Assembly (NCBI RefSeq): GCF_001247745.1
Contig: NZ_LAIR01000002.1
Coordinates: 1,984,001 to 2,048,000 of the forward strand
DNA from: Luteipulveratus halotolerans
GTDB lineage: Bacteria; Actinomycetota; Actinomycetes; Actinomycetales; Dermatophilaceae
DNA length: 64,000 nt
Direction of reading: 5' to 3'
Shown here: one piece after another, positions 33,814 to 42,192 of the stretch
Layout: each line of letters starts with the position of its first letter
How positions within the stretch are numbered: the stretch's first letter is position 1
The notes under the pieces: generated by a model
Seen by the model: only the letters and a program-made list of their open reading frames with translations
What the model was told of the DNA's origin: nothing
Databases searched by the model: none
Made by a program: the position numbers and the translations under genes

Positions 33814-34767
33814 TCAGGCTCCTTCGGCGTCGTGGCCGGTGAGCGCGATGAACGCCTCCTCCAGGCCTTGAGCGGTGATCTCGAGGTCGGTGGCCGGCGT
33901 CTGCGTCAGCAGGTGCCGCGCGACGGCGTCGGAGTCGCTGGTCCGTACGCGGACGGTGTCGCCGCGCAGGTCGATGCTCTCGACCCCGGGCAGCCGGCGC
34001 AGCGCCTCGGTGTCGGCACCGGGCAGGGTCGGGGTCGCGCGGACCGTACGACCCGCGGCGCTCGCCTTGATCTGCGCGGCGGTCCCGTCGGCGACCACCT
34101 GTCCGTCGCGGACGAGGACGATGCGGTCGGCGTACTGGTCGGCCTCCTCGAGATAGTGGGTGGCGAACAGTACGGTGCGGCCCCGCTCGGCGTCGGCGCG
34201 GATGGCCGCCCAGAAGTCGCGCCGACCGGTGACGTCCATGCCGGTCGTGGGCTCGTCGAGGATGATCAGCGCAGGGTCGGACATCAGGGCCATCGCGAAA
34301 CGCAGCCGCTGCTGCTGGCCGCCCGAGCAGGCGCCGACCTTGTGCTTGGCGATCTCGGCGATGCCGGCGCGGTCCAGCACCTCCCCCACAGTGCGACTGT
34401 GCGAGAACAACGAACCCGTGAGCTCGACGGTCTCGGCGACCGTGAGGTCCTTCAGCAGGCCGCCGGTCTGCATGACCGCCGAGACCAGCCCGCGCTCGAT
34501 CGCAGCGCGCGGCGCCATGCCGTAGACCTCGACGTCGCCGGCGTCGGGCCGGCTCAGCCCGAGGACCATGTCGATGGTCGTGGTCTTGCCCGCGCCGTTC
34601 GGGCCGAGGAACGCCACGACCTCGCCCGGCTCGACGCGCAGGTCGACGCCGCGTACGGCGTGGACGTCGCCGAAGGACTTGTGAACCCCCTGCAGGAGCA
34701 CCGCGGGCGCGGCCGGCCCGGTCCCCTGACGTACGTGGCCGTCTGCCACGTGCAGCTGTGTCGTCAT
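33814..34767 (-). CDS. ABC transporter ATPase (ABC-2 exporter)
   Basis: This 317-residue ATPase has Walker A FLGPNGAGKTTTID, signature ACSGGQQQRLRFAMAL, Walker B LIILDEPTTGMD and the His switch in VLFATHYLEEADQYADR. A C-terminal DUF4162-like region follows. The ATG at 34767 (MTTQLHVADG) is chosen because GTGGAGG is just upstream; an in-frame upstream ATG at 34833 gives an extra 22 residues without similarity. It opens the exporter/two-component operon. Confidence 0.9.
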   Translation of the reverse strand: MTTQLHVADGHVRQGTGPAAPAVLLQGVHKSFGDVHAVRGVDLRVEPGEVVAFLGPNGAGKTTTIDMVLGLSRPDAGDVEVYGMAPRAAIERGLVSAVMQTGGLLKDLTVAETVELTGSLFSHSRTVGEVLDRAGIAEIAKHKVGACSGGQQQRLRFAMALMSDPALIILDEPTTGMDVTGRRDFWAAIRADAERGRTVLFATHYLEEADQYADRIVLVRDGQVVADGTAAQIKASAAGRTVRATPTLPGADTEALRRLPGVESIDLRGDTVRVRTSDSDAVARHLLTQTPATDLEITAQGLEEAFIALTGHDAEGA

Positions 34768-34809
34768 GCCCTCCACGGTGCCGTCGAGGACGGCCGCGGG
34801 CCTCACATG

Positions 34810-34911
34810 CGCGTCACGGCGTACGCATGACATCTGTCATCGCCGGTGGAAGGCCAGTTCCGGGCGGTGATCTCGGGGGTGATGTCAGGGGGTTGCGTAC
34901 GCCGTGACGCG
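34810..34911. promoter_or_regulatory. Promoter region with a 17-bp inverted repeat and an ATGACA-TC-TGTCAT palindrome
   Basis: CGCGTCACGGCGTACGC (34810-34826) and its exact complement (34895-34911) bracket 68 bp. Directly after the left arm is ATGACA-TC-TGTCAT (34827-34840), a 6-2-6 palindrome of the kind bound by NarL/DesR-type regulators. It lies upstream of the exporter operon. Confidence 0.45.
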
Positions 34912-34940
34912 GCTGGTGGGGCGGGCAGGCCCGCCGTGGG

Positions 34941-36110
34941 TCAGCTCGTGGTGAGCGTGAGTCCGTACGCCGACAGGATCTCGCCGACCGGCTGGAAGTA
35001 GGTCTGGTTCTCCTGGCCCTGGGTCTCCAGGCAGCGGCCGTTGATCATCGCGCCGCCGCTGGTCACGCCCTGGGCGTAGTTGCCGGCGAGCCACGAGCCG
35101 CCGGAGTCACCGCCCTCGGTGCAGGCGTTGGCCAGCGTCAGACCGGAGACGATGTCGTTGTTGCCGTAGTTAACGGTCTGGCTCTTGGCCTTGACGTAAC
35201 CGCAGGTCCAGCCGGTGGTGCGGCCCGACTTGCAGACCGCGCTGCCGACGGCGGCGTTGCTCGAGCCCTTCACCGCACGCGCGTAGCCGTTGTACATGTC
35301 GACCGAGCCCATGCCGGTCCAGCTCGACGTCAGCGAGGAGTAGGCGTAGTCATTGCCCGGGAAGGAGTAGGCCTGGGTCTTGCCGAGCGTCACGCCGTTG
35401 CGGGTGAACGTCGGGTAGCCCTCGCCGCAGTGACCGGCCGTGATGAAGACCGGCGTCGTACCCCGCTTGGCGTTGAAGCCCAGCGAGCAGACGTAGCCGT
35501 TGAACGCGATCTGCTGACCGCCGTAGACGTTGGCCTGCGTGCCGTAGGACGCCTTCGTGCCGACGACCGTGACGCCGTCGACGCCGCGCAGCGCGGCGCG
35601 CGTACGAGCGACCTCGCCCTGCGCGACCGTCACGGTCACGGTGTTGGCGACCACATCGGTGCCGATCGCGGTGAAGCCGGTGCCGAGTGCGCTGCGGACG
35701 CGCTGCTCGGTCGTGGCGAGCTGGGCGCTGGACCGGGCGACCGTACGAGCGGTGGCGCCGTCGGCGCGTACGGCCTGGGCCGCAGCGCCGTCGACGACGG
35801 TGACCACGAGGCGGCCCTGGTCATCGAGGTAGGAGCCGCCTGTGCGGTGGGCTCCGAGACCGGCCTCCAGGCGCGCACCCTGGGCGGTCTGCCGCGGCTC
35901 GGCGGCGACGCGCGCCCGGGCCTGCTCGAGGCTGATGCCCTTGTCCTGGGCGATGAAGCGGGCGGTCATCTCGTGGACGTCGGCGCCGCTCTGGACCGTG
36001 CGCGCGCCGGGGTCGCCCGCTGCGTCGGCGCCGGGGGACGCCGCGAACGCGGTGACGAGAAGTCCTGCAGAGGCAACGGCGGTGACGATCCTTGAGGGGT
36101 GAGGACTCAT
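34941..36110 (-). CDS. Secreted S1 family serine protease (streptogrisin/alpha-lytic type) with propeptide
   Basis: This 389-residue preproprotease starts MSPHPSRIVTAVASAGLLVTAFAASPGADA (signal peptide), with AGGAGATCAGGC before the ATG. Residues ~40-200 are an alpha-lytic-type propeptide (FIAQDKGISLEQARARV, RVRSALGTGFTAIG). The protease domain has the catalytic His in FITAGHCGEG, Asp in the FPGNDYAYSSL region, and Ser in EGGDSGGSWLAG. Paired cysteines (VCSLGF/GHC, VCKSG/WTCG, NACTEGG/GRC) fit the family disulfides. It is probably an extracellular nutrient-acquiring protease. Confidence 0.92.
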   Translation of the reverse strand: MSPHPSRIVTAVASAGLLVTAFAASPGADAAGDPGARTVQSGADVHEMTARFIAQDKGISLEQARARVAAEPRQTAQGARLEAGLGAHRTGGSYLDDQGRLVVTVVDGAAAQAVRADGATARTVARSSAQLATTEQRVRSALGTGFTAIGTDVVANTVTVTVAQGEVARTRAALRGVDGVTVVGTKASYGTQANVYGGQQIAFNGYVCSLGFNAKRGTTPVFITAGHCGEGYPTFTRNGVTLGKTQAYSFPGNDYAYSSLTSSWTGMGSVDMYNGYARAVKGSSNAAVGSAVCKSGRTTGWTCGYVKAKSQTVNYGNNDIVSGLTLANACTEGGDSGGSWLAGNYAQGVTSGGAMINGRCLETQGQENQTYFQPVGEILSAYGLTLTTS

Positions 36111-36267
36111 GCCTGATCTCCTGCACTGAAAGGGGGCCGCGGGGTGGTGGCCCGGTGCTCGGAAAACTAGGGGCCGTTGGGCCAGGACGGTTCCTGCCAA
36201 CCGGCGCAGGTTGGCCACCGCGCGGTCAAGAGTTGGTAAGACCTGCGGCGCTGACTACCCTCACCGG

Positions 36268-36600
36268 GTGCCTTCGCCGTCAGCCCAGCCCTCCTCGTCC
36301 CGCCCGTCCGTGCGCACCAGCGCACTGCGCAGCAAGGTCGAGCACGCGAGCCACCCCCTGCTGCAGCGGATGGCCCGGCTGCCACGCGCGACACCGTTCG
36401 TGATCTTCCTGGCACTCGCGGTCGTGGGTGCGTTCGTCCGCGGCTGGGTGGGGGCGCTCTGCTTCGGCCTGCTGACCGTGTTCGTCGCCTGGCTGCTCTA
36501 CCTGACGTGGCCGCGGCTGAACAGCCTCGAGCGGATGATGCGCCTGGCCCTGCTGCTGCTCACCGCCGTCCTGACGCTCGTCACCGCCATCCCGCGCTGA
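36268..36600 (+). CDS. Small membrane protein, DUF6703-like
   Basis: This 110-residue protein starts at a GTG (TACCCT 6 nt upstream, leaderless type). The basic N-terminus is followed by two or three membrane segments: TPFVIFLALAVVGAFVRGWV, GALCFGLLTVFVAWLLYLTW and LALLLLTAVLTLVTAIP. The segment PLLQRMARLPRATPFV resembles the actinobacterial DUF6703 family; I am fairly but not fully sure of the name. Function is unknown. Confidence 0.7.
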   Translation: MPSPSAQPSSSRPSVRTSALRSKVEHASHPLLQRMARLPRATPFVIFLALAVVGAFVRGWVGALCFGLLTVFVAWLLYLTWPRLNSLERMMRLALLLLTAVLTLVTAIPR

Positions 36601-36606
36601 TCGTTT

Positions 36607-36643
36607 TGACAACGGTTCTCACTAGAGATGAGAATGGTTGTCA
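36607..36643. promoter_or_regulatory. Two Zur-like boxes in front of znuA
   Basis: TGACAACGGTTCTCA (36607-36621) and TGAGAATGGTTGTCA (36629-36643) each fit the 7-1-7 TGA...TCA Zur/Fur pattern imperfectly. They are near reverse complements of each other (13 of 15 positions). They cover the znuA promoter and start codon, so the Zur encoded in this operon should repress it when zinc is plentiful. Confidence 0.7.
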
Positions 36644-37617
36644 TGAACTCCCGCCTCGCCGCCACGGCCGCCGTCGCTCTGCTCGCACCGCTCACGCTGA
36701 CGGCGTGCGGCGACGACAAGGCGTCCGCGTCGTCCGGCCTGGACGTGGTCACCTCGTTCTACCCGCTGCAGCTCGCGGTCGAGCAGATCGGCGGTGAGCA
36801 CGTCGACGTCATCAACCTCACCAAGCCCGGCACCGAGCCCCATGACCTCGAGCTGTCCCCCAAGGACGTCGCCAAGGTGAGCAAGGCCGACCTGTTCGTC
36901 TACGAGAAGGGCATCTCGGGTGCCGTCGACCAGACGGCCACGAACCAGGCCAAGGGCACGGCGTACGACGTGTCGGGTGTCGCGCACCTCGACCTGAAGA
37001 TCCCCACGGGCGTCGGCGAGGAGCACCACGAGGGCGACGGCCACGACCACGCGTCCGAGGGCGAGGGCGAGGGACACGAGCACGACGAGGCCGGTGCGAC
37101 CGATCCGCACTTCTGGCTCGACCCGGTGCGCTACCAGGGTGTTGCCACGGCCGTCGCCGAGCAGCTGAGCAAGGCCGACCCGGCGCACAAGGCCGACTAC
37201 GCCGCCGGGCTGAAGTCCTTCAACGCCCGCCTCGGCACGCTGGCCACCGAGCTGACCAGCGGCCTGCGCTCGTGCACCCAGAAGAACCTGGTCACGGGCC
37301 ATGCGGCATTCGGCTACCTCGCCGCCCGCACCGGCCTGCACCAGGTGCCGATCGCGGGCCTGTCCCCCGAGTCCGAGCCCGACGCCGCCCACCTGGCGCA
37401 GGTCGCGTCGTACACCAAGAAGCACGGCATCCGTACGATCTACACCGAGACCCTCGGCTCGCCGGAGTTCGCGAAGGCGGTCGCCGGCTCGACCGGCGCC
37501 ACCACCGCGGTGCTCGACCCGGTCGAGGGCATCACCGACTCCTCGGCGGGCAAGGACTACTTCCAGGTCATGCGCGCCAACCTCGCGACGTTGAAGAAGG
37601 GACAGTCCTGCTCATGA
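36643..37617 (+). CDS. znuA: Zinc ABC transporter substrate-binding lipoprotein
   Basis: This 324-residue cluster A-I binding protein is a lipoprotein: AATAAVALLAPLTLTACGDD with the lipobox Cys near residue 22. Metal-binding histidines are in PGTEPHDLELSP, a His/Asp/Glu-rich loop (EEHHEGDGHDH ... GHEHDEAG), GHAAFGYLAA and the YTETLGSPEFA region. The loop indicates zinc rather than manganese. The ATG at 36643 gives the best signal peptide; ATGs at 36628 and 36634 are in frame. It overlaps znuC by ATGA. Confidence 0.9.
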   Translation: MNSRLAATAAVALLAPLTLTACGDDKASASSGLDVVTSFYPLQLAVEQIGGEHVDVINLTKPGTEPHDLELSPKDVAKVSKADLFVYEKGISGAVDQTATNQAKGTAYDVSGVAHLDLKIPTGVGEEHHEGDGHDHASEGEGEGHEHDEAGATDPHFWLDPVRYQGVATAVAEQLSKADPAHKADYAAGLKSFNARLGTLATELTSGLRSCTQKNLVTGHAAFGYLAARTGLHQVPIAGLSPESEPDAAHLAQVASYTKKHGIRTIYTETLGSPEFAKAVAGSTGATTAVLDPVEGITDSSAGKDYFQVMRANLATLKKGQSCS

Positions 37618-38444
37618 CGTCCGCTGCGCCCGACAGCGCGATCCTGCAGCTGCAGGGTGCGTCGTTCGGGTACGCCGACCGCGCGGTCGTGAAGGACCTC
37701 GACCTGCGCGTCGAACCGAGTGAGGTCATCGCCGTGCTCGGGCCCAACGGCTCGGGCAAGTCGACCCTCGTGCGCGGGCTGCTCGGCCTCAACGGGCACC
37801 TCGAGGGCACGGTGCGCGTGCTCGGCGAGGACCTCGCTCACCTGAAGGACCGCTACCGCCTCGGCTACGTCCCGCAGCGGCACACGCTGTCGGCGTCGGT
37901 GCGCGCGACGGTCGAGGAGATCGTCGCGATCGGGCGCCTGCCCCATCAGTCGTGGTTCGCCCGCCGCAGCGCCCTGGATGACCAGCTCGTCCGCGAGTCG
38001 CTGGAGCTGGTCGGGCTGTCCGACCGGGCCCGCGAGGACGTCTCGACGCTGTCCGGGGGCCAGCAGCGCCGCGTGCTCATCGCGCGTGCGCTCGCCGCCC
38101 AGCCGCGAGTGCTGATCATGGACGAGCCGACCGCCGGCGTCGACGAGGCCAGCCAGATCGTCCTCGCCGACGTGCTGCACCGGCTGGTCGAGCGTGGCAC
38201 GACGATGCTGATCGTCACCCATGAGCTCGCCGCCCTGCGTGACCTGGTCACCCGCATCGTCGTCATCTCCGGCGGCCGGCTGCGCTTCGACGGTGACCCG
38301 ACGTCGTACGCCGAACGGCGCGCCGCCGACGAGATCGCTCACGCCCACGGTGGCCATCACCACGACGACGAGCTGCCCACCCGACGCGGCACACCGACCG
38401 GCGCCCTCGGGCCGGTCGACCACCTGGGGGCCTCCGATGCCTGA
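37614..38444 (+). CDS. znuC: Zinc ABC transporter ATPase
   Basis: This 276-residue ATPase has Walker A LGPNGSGKSTLVRG, signature TLSGGQQRRVLIARALA, Walker B LIMDEPTAGVD and the His switch in LIVTHELAALRD. The C-terminal ~30 residues contain HAHGGHHHDDE, a His-rich tail that could sense or buffer zinc. The start overlaps znuA (ATGA) and the end overlaps znuB by 8 nt. Confidence 0.92.
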   Translation: MTSAAPDSAILQLQGASFGYADRAVVKDLDLRVEPSEVIAVLGPNGSGKSTLVRGLLGLNGHLEGTVRVLGEDLAHLKDRYRLGYVPQRHTLSASVRATVEEIVAIGRLPHQSWFARRSALDDQLVRESLELVGLSDRAREDVSTLSGGQQRRVLIARALAAQPRVLIMDEPTAGVDEASQIVLADVLHRLVERGTTMLIVTHELAALRDLVTRIVVISGGRLRFDGDPTSYAERRAADEIAHAHGGHHHDDELPTRRGTPTGALGPVDHLGASDA

Positions 38445-39429
38445 GCTGCTCTCGTACGACTTCATGCAGCGCGCGCTGATCGCCGCGTTCCTCGTCGGGC
38501 TGGCCGCACCGATGGTCGGCATCTTCCTGGTGCAACGGCGGCTGTCACTCATCGGCGACGGCATGGGTCACGTCTCGCTCGCGGGCGTCGCGGTCGGCCT
38601 GTTCACCGGCAACCAGCCCGTCGCGACCGCCCTGGTCTTCGCCGTCGCCGCGGCCGTGCTGATCGAGGTGGTCCGCGCCCGCGGTCGTACATCCGGCGAC
38701 GTCGCGCTCGCGGTCATGTTCTACGGCGGTATCGCGATCGGCGTCGTCCTCATCAGCAAGGCCGACGGCGACACACCGACCAACCTCGACTCCTACCTGT
38801 TCGGGGCCATCACGACCACCAGCACGAGCGACGTCTGGACGTTCGCCGTGCTGGCCGCCGTCATCGTGGCGGTCACCTGGGTGCTGCGCCCGCGGCTGTT
38901 CGCGGTCGCCAACGACGAGGAGTACGCCCGCGCCACCGGCATGCGGGTCACCGCACTCAACATCACCCTCGCCGTCCTCACCGCGGTCACCGTGGTGGTG
39001 TCGATGCGCGTGGTGGGACTGCTGCTGATCAGCGCTCTGATGATCGTGCCCAACGCCGCCTCACAGCTGCTCACCGGCAGCTTCCGGGCGGCCCTGCGCC
39101 TCGCGGTCGTCCTGGGCGTGGTCGCGAGCGTGGGAGGCGTCGTGACGTCGTACTACGCCGACACCCCGTCGGGCGGCACCATCGTCATCCTCGCGATCGC
39201 GTTCTTCGTGGTCGCATCGGTGCTCAGCGGTCTGCTCGCCCGCCGGCGGGCCCGCCGACAGGAGCACCTCGACGAGCACTCCCACGAGCACGGCGCCGGC
39301 TGCGGTCACCCTGCGATCCAGCACGGCGACCACGTCGACTACCTGCACGACGGCGAGCGCCACGCCGCCCACGCCGACCACTGGGACGAGCACCACATCG
39401 TCTCCGCCGGCCCGAAGGAGGACCGATGA
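38437..39429 (+). CDS. znuB: Zinc ABC transporter permease with His-rich C-terminal tail
   Basis: This 330-residue ABC-3 permease has about eight membrane segments (ALIAAFLVGLAAPMVGIFLV, VATALVFAVAAAVLIEVV, VWTFAVLAAVIVAVTWVL and others) and the coupling region YARATGMRVTALN. After the last segment (IVILAIAFFVVASVLSGLLA) there is a ~70-residue hydrophilic tail with many His (HSHEHGAGCGHPAIQHGDH, HAAHADHWDEHH), unusual for ZnuB. It overlaps zur by 4 nt (ATGA). Confidence 0.9.
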   Translation: MPELLSYDFMQRALIAAFLVGLAAPMVGIFLVQRRLSLIGDGMGHVSLAGVAVGLFTGNQPVATALVFAVAAAVLIEVVRARGRTSGDVALAVMFYGGIAIGVVLISKADGDTPTNLDSYLFGAITTTSTSDVWTFAVLAAVIVAVTWVLRPRLFAVANDEEYARATGMRVTALNITLAVLTAVTVVVSMRVVGLLLISALMIVPNAASQLLTGSFRAALRLAVVLGVVASVGGVVTSYYADTPSGGTIVILAIAFFVVASVLSGLLARRRARRQEHLDEHSHEHGAGCGHPAIQHGDHVDYLHDGERHAAHADHWDEHHIVSAGPKEDR

Positions 39430-39839
39430 CACCCACCCGCACCGACGACAGCCCCACCCGCCGCCCGACGCGCCAGCGTGCGGCCGTCACCGGGCTGCTG
39501 TCCGAGCTGGACGACTTCACCTCCGCCCAGGACCTACACGCCCAGCTGCGCTCGCAGGGCGACTCGGTCGGGCTCGCCACGGTCTACCGCACACTGCAGT
39601 CGATGGCCGCCGACGGCGAGGTCGACGTGCTGCGCACCGACGACGGCGAGGCGGTCTACCGCCAGTGCAGCACCGGGCACCACCACCATCTGGTGTGCCG
39701 CTCGTGCGGAGCGACCGTCGAGGTCGAGGGCCCGGCCGTCGAGCGCTGGACCGACAAGATCAGCGCCGAGCACGGCTTCACCGACGTGACGCACACCCTG
39801 GAGATCTTCGGCACCTGCCGCGACTGCCAGTCCCGCTGA
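39426..39839 (+). CDS. zur: Fur-family zinc uptake regulator
   Basis: This 137-residue Fur-family repressor has a winged-helix N-terminus (RQRAAVTGLLSELDDFTSAQDLHAQLR, SVGLATVYRTLQSMA) and a metal-sensing C-terminus with His-rich GHHHHLVCRSCGATVEVEG and CRDCQ. The two CxxC pairs form the structural zinc site. It is encoded last in the znuACB operon and very probably binds the two boxes upstream of znuA. Confidence 0.92.
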   Translation: MTPTRTDDSPTRRPTRQRAAVTGLLSELDDFTSAQDLHAQLRSQGDSVGLATVYRTLQSMAADGEVDVLRTDDGEAVYRQCSTGHHHHLVCRSCGATVEVEGPAVERWTDKISAEHGFTDVTHTLEIFGTCRDCQSR

Positions 39840-39868
39840 CCGGCGCCAGCCCTCCGTCACCCACAAGC

Positions 39869-39945
39869 CCCACTCACAGGGCGAATTGTGACTTCAGGGG
39901 GGCGGTATACCGACCCCTGAAGTCACAATTCGCCTTGTGGGTGGG
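39869..39945. terminator. 77-bp near-perfect palindrome between zur and the kinase-like gene
   Basis: Its core is a perfect 21-bp stem (39880-39900 with 39914-39934), extended outward with two mismatches. The inner loop contains GGTATACC. It lies between convergent genes, so a bidirectional terminator is likely, but its AT-containing arms differ from the other terminators here and it may be a repeat element. Confidence 0.65.
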
Positions 39946-39948
39946 CGT

Positions 39949-40443
39949 TCAGAGGCATGTTCGGAGGCGGCGCAGGAGGTCGTCGACGACCTGGGTGAGC
40001 GGACGGGTCGCATCGATGCGTACGCCGTCCGGCACGTCCTCCTGGGTGCGGTGCAGCCGTCGTACCAGAGCACGCTCCTCGGCCGCCGAGCCGAACTCGT
40101 CGTGGGGCCTCTCGTCGAGCCGTCGCTCCAGCGTCGCGGCGTCGATGTCGAGCACGAACACCTCGTCGAACAGGTCGATGAACGCCGCGTGGTTGCGCGA
40201 CCCTCCGCAGAAGAACGTCACCGGTGCGCTGTCGTCCGCGGCCAGCGCGCGCACCCGGTCGACGTCCCAGAGATGGTTCTCGTGGTCGCCGACCTCGACG
40301 GGCTCACCCGACTCGGGATCGCCCCTGTACGCCAGCACCCGGTCGCCGTGGACCACGTGATGTCCGCGGCGTTCGAGCTCGGTCGCGACGCTCGTCTTGC
40401 CGCTGCACGAGACACCCTCGACCAGGACGTTGCGCGCGCCCAC
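39949..40443 (-). CDS. P-loop kinase-like protein
   Basis: This 164-residue protein begins MGARNVLVEGVSCSGKTSVATELERRGHHVVHGDRV; the Walker A motif is GVSCSGKT. It has a possible acceptor-binding HGDRVLAYRGDP and RALVRRLHRT as a lid-like Arg stretch. It resembles small nucleoside or shikimate-kinase-fold proteins, but the substrate is unknown. The stop of the tautomerase gene lies 3 nt upstream, so the two are co-transcribed. Confidence 0.75.
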   Translation of the reverse strand: MGARNVLVEGVSCSGKTSVATELERRGHHVVHGDRVLAYRGDPESGEPVEVGDHENHLWDVDRVRALAADDSAPVTFFCGGSRNHAAFIDLFDEVFVLDIDAATLERRLDERPHDEFGSAAEERALVRRLHRTQEDVPDGVRIDATRPLTQVVDDLLRRLRTCL

Positions 40444-40445
40444 GG

Positions 40446-40838
40446 CTACACGCGGATCTCGAAGCCGAGGTCGACATCGCTCGCAGGGACGCCACCTGAA
40501 CCCCAGTTCTCCGGCTCGCTCTCGCGTAGAAGGATCGACAGCTGGTCGCGCTCGATTCCCAGCACTGCGAGACGGTCCGCGAGCTCGCGGTAGAGGTTGC
40601 GCTTCGCCTCGATCGAGCGGCCCGCGAAGCAGTCGATCGTGACCCTCGTGTAGGAGTCGGCCGCCCCGGGTTGCAGACCGTTGACCATCCGGTGGGGGGC
40701 GTACGACGCAAGCCGGATGAACCTGTCGTCCTCGGGGATCTTGAACGCGGCGACGAGGCTCGCGTGCACTGCATCGATGAGCGCCACCTCCTGCTCCGGG
40801 GTGTACTCGCGTCGGACTTCGATCAGAGAGCTCGGCAT
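40446..40838 (-). CDS. Tautomerase-superfamily protein
   Basis: This 130-residue protein begins MPSSLIEVRREY, with Pro as the residue exposed after Met removal, the catalytic base of the 4-oxalocrotonate tautomerase/MSAD superfamily. It has two beta-alpha-beta units (YTPEQEVALIDAVHASLVAAF; SYTRVTIDCFAGRSIEAKRNLYRELADRL) like the malonate semialdehyde decarboxylase branch. CATAGT lies 6 nt before the ATG, so a leaderless start is likely. Substrate unknown. Confidence 0.8.
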   Translation of the reverse strand: MPSSLIEVRREYTPEQEVALIDAVHASLVAAFKIPEDDRFIRLASYAPHRMVNGLQPGAADSYTRVTIDCFAGRSIEAKRNLYRELADRLAVLGIERDQLSILLRESEPENWGSGGVPASDVDLGFEIRV

Positions 40839-40899
40839 GGCGTCACTATGGCCGTTCCAACCGCGGGGCCGCACCCGTTCGGACAGCGAGTCTCACGGG

Positions 40900-41478
40900 T
40901 CAGTGGAGGGTCGGGCGGTAGGTGAGCTCCTGCGTACGGCCGTCGAGGGTCCGCTGCTCCAGCAGCTCCAGGTCGAAGTCGGCCGCGCCGCCGAAGATCG
41001 GCTCGTCGCCGTTCTCGCCGGTGACCACCGGGTACAGCGTGACCTGCACCCGATCCACCAGGCCGGCCTTCATGAGCGCCCGGTTCAGTGACAGGCTGCC
41101 GTGCGAACGCAACGGCACGTCCGACTCCCCCTTGAGGCGGCGCACCACGTCGACGGCGTCACCACGCACGACGGTCGCGTCCTTCCAGTCGAGGGGCTCG
41201 TCCAACGTCGAGGACACGACCGTCATGGGCAGGTGGGTCATCCGCGTGACCCACGGGTCGCGTACGTCGTCGCCCTCCTTGCTCGCGCTCAGCATCGACA
41301 CGAAGGCGCGAAAAGTGTTGGCACCGAGCACCATTCGCTGGGGCTGGTCGTACAGACCGAGCCGGTGGTCGAGCAGCTCCGGGCCCTGCTTGCCCCAGTA
41401 GCCGCCCCAGTCACCGCCACTGACCGAGCCGAAGCCGTCAAGGCTGGAGAACACGTCCCAGGTGTAGGTCGCAGACAT
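40900..41478 (-). CDS. Dihydrofolate reductase-like (RibD C-terminal) protein
   Basis: This 192-residue protein of the RibD_C/DHFR-fold family starts MSATYTWDVFSSLDGFGSV, with a GAGAGGATC ribosome binding site. It has RMVLGANTFRAFVSML, MTVVSSTLDEPLDWKDATVV, LRSHGSLSLNRALMKAGLVDRVQVTLYPVV and EPIFGGAADFDLELLE. Such stand-alone proteins are common in actinobacteria and probably NADPH-dependent reductases; the substrate is unknown. Confidence 0.85.
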   Translation of the reverse strand: MSATYTWDVFSSLDGFGSVSGGDWGGYWGKQGPELLDHRLGLYDQPQRMVLGANTFRAFVSMLSASKEGDDVRDPWVTRMTHLPMTVVSSTLDEPLDWKDATVVRGDAVDVVRRLKGESDVPLRSHGSLSLNRALMKAGLVDRVQVTLYPVVTGENGDEPIFGGAADFDLELLEQRTLDGRTQELTYRPTLH

Positions 41479-41583
41479 GGCTGATCCTCTCGTCGAGGGC
41501 TGCCCCGACGGCGGCCTCTCACCATCACCACGAACGACGCAACTCAGGTGCGACACCCGCGCGTCGATGCCATGCTCGGGCAG

Positions 41584-42156
41584 ATGCCGCAGCCCGTCCT
41601 TCGCACCGCCCGCCTGATCATGCAACCGCTCGACGAGAGCCATGTCGACCTCGAGCTCGCGCTCGACACCGACCCCGAGGTGATGCAGTACGTCGGTGGT
41701 CCCGCGGTCGACGGCGCCGCCGTACGCAGGTCGCACGAGCGTCGTATCGCTCTTGCGCGGCAGGTCGACGGGCTCGGGTTCTGGATGGCCTTCACCCACC
41801 CTGAGCCCTCGGAGACGACGGGTGAGCCCGTCGGCCTGCTGATGCTCCCGCCCGCGCACGGACCGGACCAGCCCGACGACCCCCGTGTCGCTGACCTCGG
41901 CTACCGGCTCGCCCGGTCCGCGTGGGGTCACGGTTATGCCCGCGAGGCCGTGACAGCACTGCTCGCCCACGCGTTGGAGACCGTCGGCCAGACCCGGGTG
42001 ATCGCGCAGACGCGCTCGGACAACGACCGCTCGCGGCGCCTTCTCGAGGACGTCGGCCTACGCTACGTCCGCACGTTCCGGTCGCTGGACGACCCCACGG
42101 ACGGACCGCCCGACGTCGAGTACGAGATCACGGCGGATCACCGCCGGCATGGCTAG
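41584..42156 (+). CDS. GNAT-family N-acetyltransferase
   Basis: This 190-residue acetyltransferase of the RimJ/RimL branch has VLRTARLIMQPLDESHVD, then DLGYRLARSAWGHGYAREAVTALLAHAL (acetyl-CoA loop) and RVIAQTRSDNDRSRRLLEDVGLRYVRTF. The ATG at 41584 is preferred because CATGCT lies 7 nt upstream; in-frame upstream starts exist at 41548 and 41572. The acceptor substrate is not predictable. Confidence 0.85.
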   Translation: MPQPVLRTARLIMQPLDESHVDLELALDTDPEVMQYVGGPAVDGAAVRRSHERRIALARQVDGLGFWMAFTHPEPSETTGEPVGLLMLPPAHGPDQPDDPRVADLGYRLARSAWGHGYAREAVTALLAHALETVGQTRVIAQTRSDNDRSRRLLEDVGLRYVRTFRSLDDPTDGPPDVEYEITADHRRHG

Positions 42157-42192
42157 CGTGGCCCGTGCCTGCCCGCGAGGAGAGGACCGCCC

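Noticed and set aside
33004..34830. 608-codon plus-strand frame over the ABC-2 permease and ATPase
   Set aside because: Antisense shadow; the minus-strand genes have Walker motifs and coherent operon overlaps.
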